Shown piece by piece: positions 32,397 to 47,660 of a stretch of DNA of 64,000 bases. Location of the stretch: the NCBI GenBank assembly GCA_964006375.1, contig OZ023263.1, positions 136,086,063-136,150,062 of the forward strand. Direction: 5' to 3'. This DNA is from Tillus elongatus (taxonomy: Eukaryota > Arthropoda > Insecta > Coleoptera > Cleridae). A program made the translations under genes and the position numbers. Positions within the stretch are counted from its first letter, which is position 1; every line of letters starts with the position of its first letter. The notes under the pieces are model-generated. The model had not been told where the DNA came from. It ran no database searches and saw only the letters and a program-made list of their open reading frames with translations.

Positions 32397-32629
32397 TAAT
32401 ATATTGCAACCCTATATTCTTGCAATGAGGAACTGAAGCGCATTTCAAATTTAAATTAAAATACAAGGTGTTTTATCAAAAATATATATAACCTTGTACT
32501 GGCACAACGTTAAAGAACACCCTGTAGTTTTGTAATTAAATTTAAAATATGAATCTTAATACTTGCTACGATCTCCCTAATTTTTACTTTGATACGTCAA
32601 AAGACATAGAGTATACGTACTAATCAATC

Positions 32630-32697
<68 letters not shown>
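32397..32697. other. Transposon-end fragments and (TA)n tract
   Basis: Two ACACCCTGTA/AATCACCCTAT-type terminal words (32516-32526, 32625-32636), probably remnants of other mariner-like ends, are followed by a TA microsatellite (32632-32697). Confidence 0.5.
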
Positions 32698-32700
<3 letters not shown>

Positions 32701-33575
32701 GGTGTTCAAATAAGGGCACGGACCGGCTATATCTCGAAAACCGTCACAGCTGCAGCTTTCGGAAAAAAATTAGCATAAGTAAAGTGGCCATGAGAAAATG
32801 TTGGAAATTATTTTCAGCTTCCTAAATCTGCCGCTAGGTGGCGAAAATGCCATGGCATACCTAAAATCATTAATTTCTCGAAAATCTTGACGCATAACAT
32901 AAACTGGTTTTAGGTAATTTGTAATTAACGTTCACTTACCTACAACTTCTGTTAAAAAAAATTTTTCCTTATAGACCAGTGGCGGAGGTAAGGGGCGAGG
33001 ATTTTTTTTATAAACAAATGCCTATAACTTGATAACCAGTAGAGATAATTTCAAGATTTTTGGCTTGTTGGAAAGAGATCTCATAAGAAATTCCATGTAT
33101 TAGTATTTTAAATTCACAGTTACACATGCACAAAATATAGAGGGCGTTAAAGTAGACGAGTCTAGTTTTATTAAATTTTATGAAAAATTTCAAATGGCAG
33201 CATAGTATTATAATATAACTATCGAAAAGTAGATGAAGTTAGAAAGAACTCAGTGAAAACCCAAAACGAATATGTTTTTCCGTTTCAGAGAAAACTCGAA
33301 TTTTATGTATTTTGGTGCTTATTATGCCATTTCTCAAAATTAAATATGAATATAGCAAAATCTCTATAGAATATTTGTTTTCAGGCATCGTTATACAAAT
33401 TAACATAGTTACCAATAACAATTAATCACTTTAATATGAAATATATTTATTACCTTATCATAAAACTAAGATACAAGAGGCAATAATCGAATTTAAGGTT
33501 ATATTCGTAAATTAAGTGATTGTATTATGAAGACGAAACTATATGAATGTAAAACACCTAAAATTTAACTAACAT

Positions 33576-34156
33576 CTGTACACCCTACGCACTAAAGCAA
33601 AATACGATAAATATTATTTGATTATATCCCTGAAGGTATCTACTTTAAATTAGAATACCATGTCTGCCAAGTGGACACGGACACGGAATGAACTCAAACT
33701 TCATTACAATCGTTATACAAATTAACGTACTTACCAATAGCATTTATATCACTTTAAAATGAAATAAATTTATTACTTTATTAAAATTACAATACAGAAG
33801 TAATGGAGAAGTCATGAAAAAATTAATTAATATTATGAAAACGAAACACTTTTCATTAGGCGTTTAGAGAAAATGCTAAGTATTTATTTTGAAAATTCAT
33901 TCCATACATGTCTCTATCATAATATAGTAATAAATACAAGCATTGTCTACTACACTTGTTAATACGCATGTAAAATTCATATGCAGTTTTGTACTTCAAT
34001 CAATGTGGTGCATGTGTTGTCAGCGAAGGTAAGACAATTGAAAGAATTTGTTTTATAGACGTCAAAATCTTATGTTCAATTTACTACTGATCTTATTAAT
34101 TATTTGTAGTGTTTCTGTGTGTTTTTTATCGATAGTTAGTATTTCACGTTTTCAGG
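33576..34156. other. Transposon interior with a degenerate partial TIR duplication
   Basis: No gene is present. About 33708-33850 (ATCGTTATACAAATTAACGTACTTACCAATAG...) is a diverged direct copy of about 33386-33545 inside the left TIR, suggesting stepwise TIR growth. Confidence 0.5.
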
Positions 34157-35077
34157 ATGTCTTATTCCAACGAGGAAGCATCTGATATGTTTGAAATGTA
34201 TTTACAATGTTTTCGGAATTCTGTTATCGCATCACGAGAATATGTATTAAGGTACCCCCATAGAGACATTACTCAAGAGAGGTGTCGCATTGCAAGATAT
34301 ATGCGGGAAACTGGATCTGTAAGGCACACCGGGAGACAAGTCAGAGCTCGTAGGATTAGAAATGAAGAAAACATTACTAATGTAATTGCTCTTGTTACCC
34401 CAAATCCACATATTAGTGTACGACAAATTTCTAGAAACTTAGGTGTGACCGTAGGATCTGTATACAATATTTTAAAAGACCCTAATATGCACCCATATCA
34501 CATAGTATTGCATCAGGCGCTAAATGAAGCTGATTGTGACCACAGACTGAATTATTGCCATTGGATGCTGAGCATCCTAGAAGAAACACCACGATTTCTA
34601 TCCCAAATACTATGGACAGATGAAGCAACATTTTCAAATTGTGGATAAGTAAATCTCCATAATATGCACTATTGGTCGGACAGTAATCCCTATTGGATGA
34701 GAGAATTAGATCGGTAAAATCGATGGACTCTAAACGTATGGTGTGGTATAGCTGAAGGGAAATTTGTTGGACCATATTTTTTTACGGAGATCTGTATTTA
34801 AATTTTTTAACTTAAAGCTTAAAAATGCTATTGGAAGACATTTGCCTAGAAACAAGATTACTAATGTGGTTGCAACATGACGGGTGTCCAGCACACTTCG
34901 CGCAAATTGTACGCGAATATCTTATTGTTCAATTTCCAAATCGGTGGATAGAAAGAGGAAGCTTATTTCCATGGCCACCCAGATCACCTGATTTGACTTG
35001 CATAGATTTTTATTTATGGGGGAGAGTGAAAGATTTGGTATATCAAACTCTAAAAACGACTAGAGAAAATATGATGG

Positions 35078-38034
35078 CTCCTCCTTGTATAAAATATTCC
35101 GGAGGCAAAATACCCCTCCATTCGGATCTCCGGGAGAGGGGTGTACAGGGGGCGCCAACATCAAGATTTAACATATCCTTTTCGAATATATGTGGCCTAA
35201 ATTCTAACCTGAACTCCGTCCACCATTTCCTCCAGGCTAACAGGCCCCAACTCCTCTTCCTCACCGAAACCCAAATCAGTGCCAAAACAGCCACTAATCA
35301 CCTTAATTTCCCGGGGTATGAGCTCCTTACTGCCTTTAGATTGCATGGAGGCGTGTGCGCATACGTCCGTAGCAATCTACCCTGCACCAGACTTCCCAAT
35401 TTAGAAGCTGGAAGAAAAGACATACTATGGATAAAACTCTCTCTCAGGGCTGCAACTAAATTCATCTGTTGCATTTACCGGTCACCTTCTGACAACAACT
35501 TTGTCCAGCTCTTTGACTACCTTTCTGAAAAAACCGACTATCTGATTTCTGAATATCCTTCCTCCGAGGTCACTATTCTTGGCGACTTCAATGTCCATAA
35601 TAAGGAATGGCTAGGATCTTCAAAAACCGATCCACAAGGGAGAGCAGCGGAGGCCTTTGCAGTCAGCAATTCTTTGGCCAATATGGTACAGCAACCTACT
35701 TACTTTCCTCGTATCCAAACACACAGCTCAAATCCCCTGGATCTCCTTCTTACTACAAATCCTGAATGCTATAAGATATCAGTCACCGCCCCCCTTGGTC
35801 GCTCAGACCACGGCATGGTCACTGCTTCCTGTGCAATGCAACCCGAGGTCACACAGTCATCACACCCACGTATCGTCTGGCACTACAACTCCGCAAACTG
35901 GGACGAAATGCGGGATTACTTTTCCTCATTTCCATGGGCGTCTGTCTGCTTCTCTCATCCTGACCCCTCTGATATCTCACAAAACGTCACCGAAATTATC
36001 CAAGCTGGCATGGAATTATTTATTCCACGTACACAGAAAACCTCTTCAGCCACTCAAAAGCCCTGGTTCTCTAAATCCTGTGACAAGGCCAGACTTGAAA
36101 AGGTCAAAGCTCACAAAACGCTTCTACACAATCCCAGTCAAGAAAATCGTCAAGCATTCAACGACGCAAGAAACCGCTATGTCCGCATTCTTTCTGAGGC
36201 AAAAAACTCGTTTAATAACCACATCAAAAACAAAGTCCTCTCAAGCTCCAACGGCGGCAAACCCTTCTGGACTCTTGCTAAGTCTATTGGGAATAATTTC
36301 TGCAAGAGCACGTTCCCACCTCTTGTCTCAGGTGATGAAATTGTTTCTACCGCCCTGGGCAAGGCTGAACTTTTTGCTTCGTTGTTCGCCGGAAATTCTA
36401 CTCTCAACCCACCTCCAAATGTTCAACCACCAACAGTCCCCAATGTCGCGCATAAAATGACTGATATCATTTTCCAAACTAAAAAGGTACGAAAGATGCT
36501 CTCTTCTCTTAATACCAGGAAAGCCTCTGGCCTTGACGAGATCCCAGCAATTGTTCTCAAAAAATGCGCACCAGAACTTGCTCCTGTCCTGACTCGTCTG
36601 TTTCAGATATCTTACAATAAAGGCATATTCCCTAGTAACTGGAAAACTGCTCGAGTACAACCCATCCCCAAGAAAGGATCCAAAGCGCTTCCTAGCAACT
36701 ACAGGCCTATTTCTCTCCTTTCAGTCATCTCTAAAGTGATGGAAAAGTATATAAACACCGAACTACTAAAATTCCTTGAAAAACACAGTCTAATCCACGA
36801 CAGGCAGTATGGATTCCGTCAGCGCAGATCGACTGCCGACCTCCTTTCCTTTGTCACCCATTCTTGGAACAAGTCTATGGAACAACACGGTGAATCCCAG
36901 ATTGTTGCTCTAGACATATCCAAAGCATTCGACCAGGTCTGGCACGCAGCGCTGCTTAATAAACTTCCGGCCTATGGCCTACCACCAAAACTTTGTACCT
37001 GGACAGCAAATTTCCTCTCCAACAGGAGCATATCTGTTGTTGTGGATGGCCATTCCTCTAAACTGTATCCAATTAATGCAGGAGTTCCTCAAGGTTCAGC
37101 TTTAGCCCCTACTTTGTTTCTTCTCCACATCAATGACCTCCTCTCTAGCACATCCAACCCAGTTCACAGTTACGCGGACGACAGCACCCTCCACTCAAAC
37201 ATACAATATTCTAAGCCTGTCTCTTTAGCCCAATTAGATGAGGATCGCAGACTCATGGAGGGTTCTGTCTCCGTAGACCTCCAAAAAATATTAGACTGGG
37301 GAAGTAGAAATCTTGTACAAATCAACCCCACCAAAACTAAGTCTTGCTTTCTTTCTCACAAGAGATACAGCAGCCCTAGACCCATCACAATGAACAACCA
37401 AGTTATTCAAAGTAATGAGTCCTTTTCTCTTGTTGGCATTACTGTGGATCGAAATCTTAATTGGCACCAACATGTTACATCAATTGCAGAAGCGGCTGCT
37501 AAGAAATTGGGTTTCCTCTTCCGGGCTCGCAAATTCTTTTCACCAACTAATCTCTATACCTTATACACTTCACAAATAAGGCCAAACCTCGAATACTGCT
37601 CCCACATCTGGGGCGCAGCTGCCGCTTCTACACTCGCTATCCTGGACTCCATTCAAAATAGAGCTATACGTCTCATCGGTGACCCTACCCTCTTCCAAAG
37701 GCTTCCATCCCTTGCCCACCGACGTGCCGTTGGTGACCTCTCTCTCTTTTATAGATATCTGCACGGGCACTGCTCAGAGGAGCTCTTCTCCATAATTCCC
37801 CCACTTGCTGCCCCCAGCAGATCTACCAGGGGAACAGAGCGAATGCACCCTTTTAACGTCCAGGTCACCAGACATAGAACATCTTGTTATGCCCGCTCTT
37901 TTGTCCCGAGGACTTCCAAGTTGTGGAATTCCTTGCCGGCACATGTTTTTCCTTCTCCTCCGAACCTCCAAACCTTCAAGTCCAGAATTAACAAGCTGCC
38001 CCTTTCCTCCTTGTCAACACCCACGGTACGATAG
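35078..38034 (+). CDS. CR1-like endonuclease-reverse transcriptase (intact frame)
   Basis: There are about 985 codons without a stop. The endonuclease has NICGLNSNLNSV, LLFLTETQIS, VTILGDFNVHNKEW and LGRSDHGMV. The reverse transcriptase has KASGLDEIPAIVLK, SNYRPISLLSVISKVMEK, YGFRQRRSTADLLS, VALDISKAFDQVWH, GVPQGSALAPTLF and the catalytic YADDS. A thumb and C-terminal region follow (NLYTLYTSQIRPNLEYCSHIWG; LWNSLPAHVFP). There is no RNase H domain. The frame happens to be continuous upstream with transposase sequence, so a nominal 1069-residue product is an artefact of insertion. Whether the native start is present is unclear. This is the most recently active-looking retroelement here. Confidence 0.88.
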
Positions 38035-38095
38035 TATTTAGGCTGTAAGCCCTCGTGGTGTGTTGTTGACATAAAAAAAAAAAAAAAAAAAAAAA
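35078..38095 (+). mobile_element. CR1-like non-LTR retrotransposon, 5'-truncated, poly-A tailed
   Basis: It is inserted in the transposase with the duplication ATGATGG (35071-35077 and 38096-38102). It ends in a run of about 24 A. It begins within or just before the endonuclease and has no ORF1, so it is probably 5'-truncated at that point. Codon and base composition is clearly more GC-rich than the surroundings, and a decayed relative lies at 56.3-58.3 kb. Confidence 0.9.
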
Positions 38096-39102
38096 ATGAT
38101 GGATACAAGTTGCTGTTAATAGCATATCTACGGCTGAAGTTCAAACGGCGGTAGCCTCTACTCGTCAGAGATTAGTTAAATGTATACATAAAAACGGACA
38201 GCAGTTTGAACATTTGTAAATAATTATATGTTAGTTAAATTTTAGGTGTTTTACATTTATATAGTTTCGTTTTCATAATACAATCACTTAATTTACGAAT
38301 ATAACCTTAAATTCGATTATTGCCTCTTGTATCTTAGTTTTATGATAAGGTAATAAATATATTTCATATTAAAGTGATTAATTGTTATTGGTAACTATGT
38401 TAATTTGTATAACGATGCCTGAAAACAAATATTCTATAGAGATTTTTCTATATTCATATTTAATTTTGAGAAATGGCATAATAAGCACCAAAATACATAA
38501 AATTCGAGTTTTCTCTGAAACGGAAAAACATATTCGTTTTGGGTTTTCACTGAGTTCTTTCTAACTTCATCTACTTTTCGATAGTTATATTATAATACTA
38601 TGCTGCCATTTGAAATTTTTCATAAAATTTAATAAAACTAGACTCGTCTACTTTAACGCCCTCTATATTTTGTGCATGTGTGACTGTGAATTTAAAATAC
38701 TAATACATGGAATTTCTTATGAGATCTCTTTCCAACAAGCCAAAAATCTTGAAATTACCTCTACTGGTTATCAAGTTATAGGCATTTGTTTATAAAAAAA
38801 ATCCTCGCCCCTTACCTCCGCCACTGGTCTATAAGGAAAAAATTTTTTTAACAGAAGTTGTAGGTAAGTGAACGTTCATTACAAATTACCTAAACCCAGT
38901 TTATGTTATGCGTCAAGATTTTCGAGAAATTAATGATTTTAGGTATGCCATGGCATTTTCGCCACCTAGCGGCAGATTTAGGAAGCTGAAAATAATTTCC
39001 AACATTTTCTCATGGCCACTTTACTTATGCTAATTTTTTTCCGAAAGCTGCAGCTGTGACGGTTTTCGAGATATAGCCGGTCCGTGCCCTTATTTGAACA
39101 CC

Positions 39103-40149
<1,047 letters not shown>

Positions 40150-40150
<1 letters not shown>

Positions 40151-40460
40151 GCAGCAGCGTGTTAAAAAGTCTGGACGCAGGAAGTGCGTTAAGATGGCGG
40201 ATTTTCATAAAACTCTTGCAAATCACGAAAAATCCCAAGTAAATTTATTTAAGTCTTTTTAAAAGAAAATGTGTCCCCAAAATAATAATAAGGTTGCTTT
40301 GATCAAATTTGGTACATATATTGCCTATATAGACTTCCTTACATACAAAATTAAATTTTCTAGGTGAATAGATTGATCTTCTATTATTAAAATATTTTAA
40401 AAATTAAAATGCACTACGATAATTCACTAGCTACGTCCAAAATTTCACAATTGGTAATAT
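40150..40460 (-). repeat. Partial, diverged 3' block of the microsatellite-core repeat
   Basis: GTCTGGACGCAGGAAGTGCGTTAAGATGG...ATTTTCATAAAACTCTTGC is the inverted terminal word (TAACGCACTTGCTGCATCC) of the family with substitutions. ATCAAATTTGGTACATATATTGCC follows. Confidence 0.5.
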
Positions 40461-40499
40461 ATGGTTTGTCTGTTTATTAACTAATTGACTTAAGAAAGG

Positions 40500-41700
40500 C
40501 CGATTATTACAGGTTATCCAAATTAAGTATCCAGCACTGGTAACTTTGTTATTATTTAAAAAATATTTAAAATAACCAAAAGATGCAAAACAGTTGAGCA
40601 TCGTGTTTTCGGGATCGAAAACAAAATACCACCTTTTTAAGTGGAGACCCCTGTATGTTATATTTTTTCTGTTTAAACTTCAAATTTTAGACAGAAAATA
40701 TTATAGTGCATTTTCTCCTTGGGTGACAATAATTCAGGTTATGAAGCTCAAATTGAACAAATCAAGTTAGATTTACAAACTTTATTTTGCACATCAGCTT
40801 AAAACAAAATAAAATCACATGCATGATCCTACCTACCTACCCATCTAGCTGGTTTACCCTTCCGTAACTGTAGTCTTTAAAGCGTCAACGTTATCGAACC
40901 TTTGCTTGTGAATTTTGTTCTTTAAATAACCCCAGAGAAAGAAATCGAGTGGGGTAGGTCTGGTGTTTGGGAAAGCCGACCAGTTGTTTCTACACATTCA
41001 TGATTTAAAATGGTACTCAGAAGTTGATAGTATTTCTTTTATTGTGGGCACGTGCGCTATCCCTCTGAGAATGCAGATTCTGTTTACTAATAAGATCATT
41101 CCTCTAAGAAATTGTTCATAATTTCAGTCGTAAATTCCATGTAACTTTTACCAGTTAGTGTGCCTCAATAAAAAAAACGGACAAACAATTATTAAATCAA
41201 TTAAACCACACCAAACGTTAAAACTGAAACGTACTATTGGACGTTTTGGATGTCGAACAAAATATTTTCCTTTGATTGTCCAGCAAGGATGATTTTTATC
41301 AAATCTAAGGTATTTGGTTCATCGCTTCATAAAATATAATGAGACTTATTAACATTTTCGCGACAGAAGTAAAGATAACAGCGGCAAAAGAGAAGTCTTC
41401 TCTCAAGCTATTCTGCCAAAAGCGTTTGAACTGGTTGGTACTTATAAGGAATAAATTTGTACGTTTTTAGGATCCTATGACAAATTAGAATCCTTGATAA
41501 TCTGGTAAGTATGGAATTCTCACGGTAGTCTTTAAAATATACAATAACTGAAATTTCCATTGCTATTGCCTCACTTACTGTAAAATTCTCTTTCGCCCGT
41601 GTTTTGGGAAAACACTCTCATTGACTTTCGTAGGTCTCAGAAAATATCGCTTGAATGCGAAGGGGATATAATTCAGCGTAGTACCTACTCTAGTCTTCTC
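40500..41700 (-). pseudogene. Decayed Tc1/mariner transposase
   Basis: Read on the minus strand, 40990-40860 spells FPNTRPTPLDFFLWGYLKNKIHKQRF, the typical final catalytic region of a DDE transposase. Further upstream, 41345-41270 contains a degraded first-Asp region (LIIFYEAMNQ). No continuous frame survives and I could not define TIRs. Confidence 0.6.
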
Positions 41701-42364
41701 AAATGAGATTTTTTGCACATTTAATAACATTCTGATCTAACATTGCACTTTTCTTCATAGGCAAAAACCATTTTTCTTTTAAATTAATAACTGACTCAAG
41801 CAAAAAACGAATATAAAACATGCTAATATTTGACATTATTTGATATAAAGGTTATCATTTTCTTTGATATAAAGGTTATCATTTTCTTCCAAAACCTTCT
41901 ACATCCAGGAATCTCTAATTTTACGATTCGTTGCTTTTTCTAATACAATTGAAAATATTGTGTGATTTTCAAAACCATCTTACTATTTTAAAACTAATAA
42001 TATTTAGAAATTGCAATACTTATCGACGTTATTTTTGACTTTAGGAGACAATTGTTTGTAACCTTTTTTGTTTAGAATTTGAAGTTTTAACAAAAAATAT
42101 AATATACAGGAGTTGTCATTGAAAAAGTGATATTTCACTTCCAAACTCGAAAACAAGATTGCCAATAATCGTGTTTTGTATTGCCCATTCTTCAAGAGCG
42201 TTCAAAATATTGCAAGTCTGCTAATTTAAACAATTGTGTATATTTAATAGTAACAAAGCTATCAGTGGTGAATACGCATATCCTTAAAAAGTGCAGCATG
42301 TGAGTTATATTAGCGAATTTTCAAGTTTTGTATATTAACTGTAAGTGAAGAGAAGTATGTAAAA
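41700..42364. other. Intergenic sequence
   Basis: There is no gene. A 20-bp direct duplication (TTTGATATAAAGGTTATCATTTTCTT at about 41838 and 41857) is the only structure noted. Confidence 0.4.
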
Positions 42365-42972
42365 CTCGGGACGCAGCAAGTGCGTTATGAATTTTCATAG
42401 AAATGATCTGGCACAAAATATTTTATTATAACTTTTTTTTCTTGTAACATGGAAATCTAAATTTTGGTGTATAGTTTACTTTTTATATCGTAAACCTACC
42501 TACCAAATTTGGTTATCATAGATTTTTTATTTTTTAAGATAAAAATTTTTTTCAAATGAAAACTAAAAATTTTTTCAGAAAACCTGGTCCGATTTTTCTG
42601 ATTAACAAACTTGTCAAAGCCATTTACAAAAGGAAGGTACATGCCAAATTATATCAAAATCTGCCCCTTATTCTTTGAGATAAAAAATTTTTTCAAATGA
42701 AAAGTCAAAATTTTCCCGGAAAACCTCGTCCGATTTTCCTGACTAACAAACTTGTCAAAGCCATTTACAAAAGTAAGGTACATGCCAAATTTTATTAAAA
42801 TCGGCTTATTACTTTTTGAGAAAATAATTTTTTTCGAATGAAAACTCAAAATTTTCCCGGAAAACCTCATCCGATTTTCCTGACTAACAAACTTGTCAAA
42901 GCTATTTACAAAAGGAAGGTACACGCCAAATTTTATTAAAATCGGCTTATTATTTTTTGAGTTATCGGTGTG

Positions 42973-43060
<88 letters not shown>

Positions 43061-43195
43061 ATATAAAAATTGAAACTGACCCCGGATATGGGTTTTAGGG
43101 GTCCTAGATCGCGCTCATTTGAAAAATTTTTTCAAAACTCAAAAGTCGGGATCTCCCCATTAGTGAATTTTTTCTACGAAAATTCACTAAAAATG
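42365..43195 (-). repeat. Full copy of the microsatellite-core repeat, with a tandemly repeated 3' segment
   Basis: On the minus strand it has the order 5' block (43190-43060), TA tract (43058-42977) and 3' block (42970-42376). The segment 'AAAATTTTGAGTTTTCATTYGAAAAAAATT...TTGACAAGTTTGTTAGTCAGG' occurs three times in a row (about 42530-42965, period near 142 bp). It ends CGCACTTGCTGCGTCCCGAG. No ORF of significance. Confidence 0.85.
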
Positions 43196-44530
43196 TAAGT
43201 CGTGCAAACAAGAGTCAGTAGACGTAGGTATTTTGTGAAGTACGGGCTTCTTGAAGAAGCTGCAATTCGAACAAAATTGATAGTGACAAGTCCATACAGT
43301 TTTATACATTGATTTAGTTAGGTATTACATCTGTAGCTAAACTGTGTCTCTTAGATACACAAGTGAAAGCTTGTTAGTATCATACATCGTACTATCTTTG
43401 GCAAAACAAATTATAGGTACTATACATAATGCAACTTACTTTGTCTCTTGCACCTGTTTCAACATATTTATCCTATATTTAAATACCTGCTTTTTATAAA
43501 CCAAAGCATCTAATGTTATTTCCATCAATTCAATATCAAATATCACTCAAATAGTGACATTATGTCTATAAGAAACGCTACGGTTCAAAACCATTTAATA
43601 TATTCACCTGTGTTTACTCTATTTAACTTTATATCTTTATATAGTCAACTCTATTTTCCAAATTATCTAAGGTTAAATGTTCGAATACAGTTATTTAACA
43701 CCACTGAATTTTGAAACATTTCGTCTGTAGCTTGATCGCAATATAGCAGTTAAGTTTTGTAAAAATAAATTATTTCTAGAGAAGCAAATAAAAATTTTAA
43801 ACCCCATAACTAAATTTTTTACCAGAGTAAACACTTAAGATTTGGAGTATTGTAACGTTTATTCAAATAACTGAACTTTTGATTAGCAGGATATGAAGGG
43901 AACAGGAGTTTTTGAAACACGAACATTAAGAAAATGGCGAAGGTAGGATACACCAAAAGAAAGATGAATTAAAGGGTGCTGAAAGAAGACAGAGAAAAAG
44001 ATGTTTGCTGATAGACATTGAAACAAAAGTACAAAATTAGCTGCACATATTCTGAGACAGAAGAACTTTCTGACAATAATATTTGAAGGATACATTCATC
44101 GTAAATAGGGAAAGATGAACCAAGGGTTCTGGAAGACTTGTCCCAACTGATACAGTGCGAAAGCTACATTGATACAAACGATTGCTATCTTCATCATACA
44201 AGGCGCTACCATCTTTGACAAAGACTGTTTTTCGCAAACAGATATCTTAAAAAATATTTATCCATAAATTACAATAGCCAACGGGGAAATCTCCAAATAA
44301 AGAGCTTAAACAAACATGGTTAAAAGTTACACCAACTATCAAAGAACTTTAAGTTAATTGAATATATATAGAAACCAAAAATAAAAAAAATAAAAAACAA
44401 TAAAAGAGAGAAAAGAACCACAACTGGATCACAAGTCAATCAGCCGAGCAATAGATATGAGAGTGGACTTGCTACACTCGAAAATGTCAATTCAGCAGTG
44501 TATATAACTATTATATAGAGCACATTCTTT
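43196..44530. other. Intergenic sequence, nothing recognised
   Basis: Only short chance ORFs occur; no repeat match was noted with other parts of the window. Confidence 0.4.
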
Positions 44531-44599
44531 GTACCGCTGAATTCGTTCCTCCATTTGACTAAAATAAGCGATGTGAAATAGGACCTGAGATCTGGAGTT

Positions 44600-45690
44600 C
44601 AAGCGCGAAATATGTGAACATTCTATGTTATTATGTAACATATTGAATAAGAATAATAGCTTTTCCTGCTTTGCAGCAACACCAAATAGAAGCGCAACAA
44701 CAGAGAGCTCTGTGGTATTCCAACAGCCGGATAGATATTATCATTCCTATACGACATAGCATCTTGAGATTCTGGTGCTGAATATCCTCAAGTGCCTCCC
44801 GATCAACGTTATAATAGGGAGACCAACCTTCGCAGCATACTCCAAATGCGGTTAATGTAGGCACGGTATATAATTTTCAAGGTGTCTATACATGATTTTT
44901 TTTAATTTCTGATGATATAGCTCAAAGTCTTAGAGGTTTTAGATATGGAATTTTCAGTGTGCTTCACAAACAAAAGTCTGCCACTAAAAATAACGCCTAA
45001 GTCGGTGATATTGTTAGGTCTATTGAGTAGGTAGTGTATCATATATTTCATACATAAAACTAATTATTTGCTTATTAAGTGTATCGTCATAACCTCGCAT
45101 TTATTGACATTCAGCGGTAACAAAACCATCACGGTTGTCAATGGTATAAAAAATATTTAAGTCAACGGCGTAAAGCAGGTGAGGAACGTTGGTGATGTCT
45201 TTGATAAATAAATAAAAAGACGAAGGCCTCAAAACAGATCCCTATGGTACATCCAATTCAACCAAAATCTCTACAGACCGAAATCCAGGACAAAAGACCA
45301 ATACGGTACGAGCTAAAAAACCTCAACAGCTTAGGAGATAACCTTAAACCATCAAGCTTTTGAAAGAGAGTATTGTGGTTATGTCTGTCAAAAGCCTTAG
45401 AGAAATTCAAGCAGAAAACGTCGCTTGGATGGCTGCACTTATGTAGTCTGCGGTACATCTATATTAGTATATGAAGAGCGATTCCTTATAAAACGTTGCT
45501 GAGTCTCTGAAATGGAATTTTTAACATTAAACATAATACAAACAAACATTCGGAACAAATTCAAACATATTTAAGAAATTATTCATGATGATGATTTGTG
45601 TATGGTTTTCAACCTGAGTCTTATCACCCTTCTTAGGGACTAGAATAGCTTGTAGTGGAAACAGTCAATTCACCGCAACTGAAGAGAATC
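44600..45690 (-). pseudogene. Decayed non-LTR reverse transcriptase
   Basis: Minus-strand pieces in order: AILVPKKGDKTQVEN near 45650-45600 (RT domain 1-2), DVFCLNFSKAFDRHNHNTLF at 45430-45350 (domain with first catalytic Asp) and LRLSPKLLRFFSSY. Then HLLYAVD near 45170 lies where the YADD box should be, and an LEYAAKVG-like thumb follows near 44830. Stops and frameshifts are frequent, so it is a fossil. Clade is not assignable with confidence. Confidence 0.65.
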
Positions 45691-45699
45691 GACAACTAG

Positions 45700-47329
<1,630 letters not shown>

Positions 47330-47660
47330 GGACACGCCCCGCTCGACCCCCCTGACACCACCTACCGGGCTCTGTGCGTCCTGTGGAGTATCGGGGAAGC
47401 TCGTTCAGGCGGCGGCGTCGCGCACGATGAATCTTCGTCATCTACGGCCGGCGACGACCAACGTCGCTACTGCTTCCCTGCTATTACCTCTTCATCGCGA
47501 TTCAGCTTCTGCTACAATGCTGATTCTGATGACTGTCCTGAAACTGGCCCATCTGTGTGCTGTGTCACTAAAAAGGCTGAAAGCAGCAGTAGTTACCCAT
47601 CTCTACTGAAAATGGCAGGAATTTTATCTCTGTGATTTCGCCAGTTTCAATAAAATTTTC
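47330..47660 (+). CDS. Possible host terminal exon (GC-rich open frame with AATAAA)
   Basis: A frame of 101 codons is open from 47330 (a TGA lies at 47327) to the TGA at 47633-47635. It is GC-rich against an AT-rich background and has no ATG at its start. Pyrimidine-rich sequence before the AG at 47329-47330 could be a splice acceptor, and AATAAA lies at 47649-47654 just beyond the stop. Composition: Ser/Cys-rich (AHDESSSSTAGDDQRRYCF; DSDDCPETGPSVCCVTKK). I recognise no domain. A different plus-strand frame (47322-47609) is also open, so GC content alone may explain the lack of stops. It could be a host exon, a retrocopy or chance. Confidence 0.25.

Larger units (their letters stand above)
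34157..38217 (+). pseudogene. Tc1/mariner transposase, split by a retrotransposon and carrying stops
   Basis: The N-terminal part is 34157-34648 (163 aa): helix-turn-helix domain (RCRIARYMRETGSVRHTGR; SVRQISRNLGVTVGSVYNIL) and the first catalytic Asp in LWTDEATFSN. A TAA follows (34646-34648), then further stops near 34715 and 34795. The middle part runs to 35077 with WLQHDGCPAHF (second Asp) and PPRSPDLTCIDFYLWGRVKD. After the retrotransposon the last 40 or so codons resume at 38103 (AEVQTAVASTRQRLVKCIHKNG). It encodes a cut-and-paste DDE transposase family but is inactive. Confidence 0.82.

Noticed and set aside
34825..38034. A single 1069-aa transposase-reverse transcriptase gene
   Set aside because: The ATGATGG target duplication and poly-A tail show it is a retrotransposon inserted in a dead transposase.
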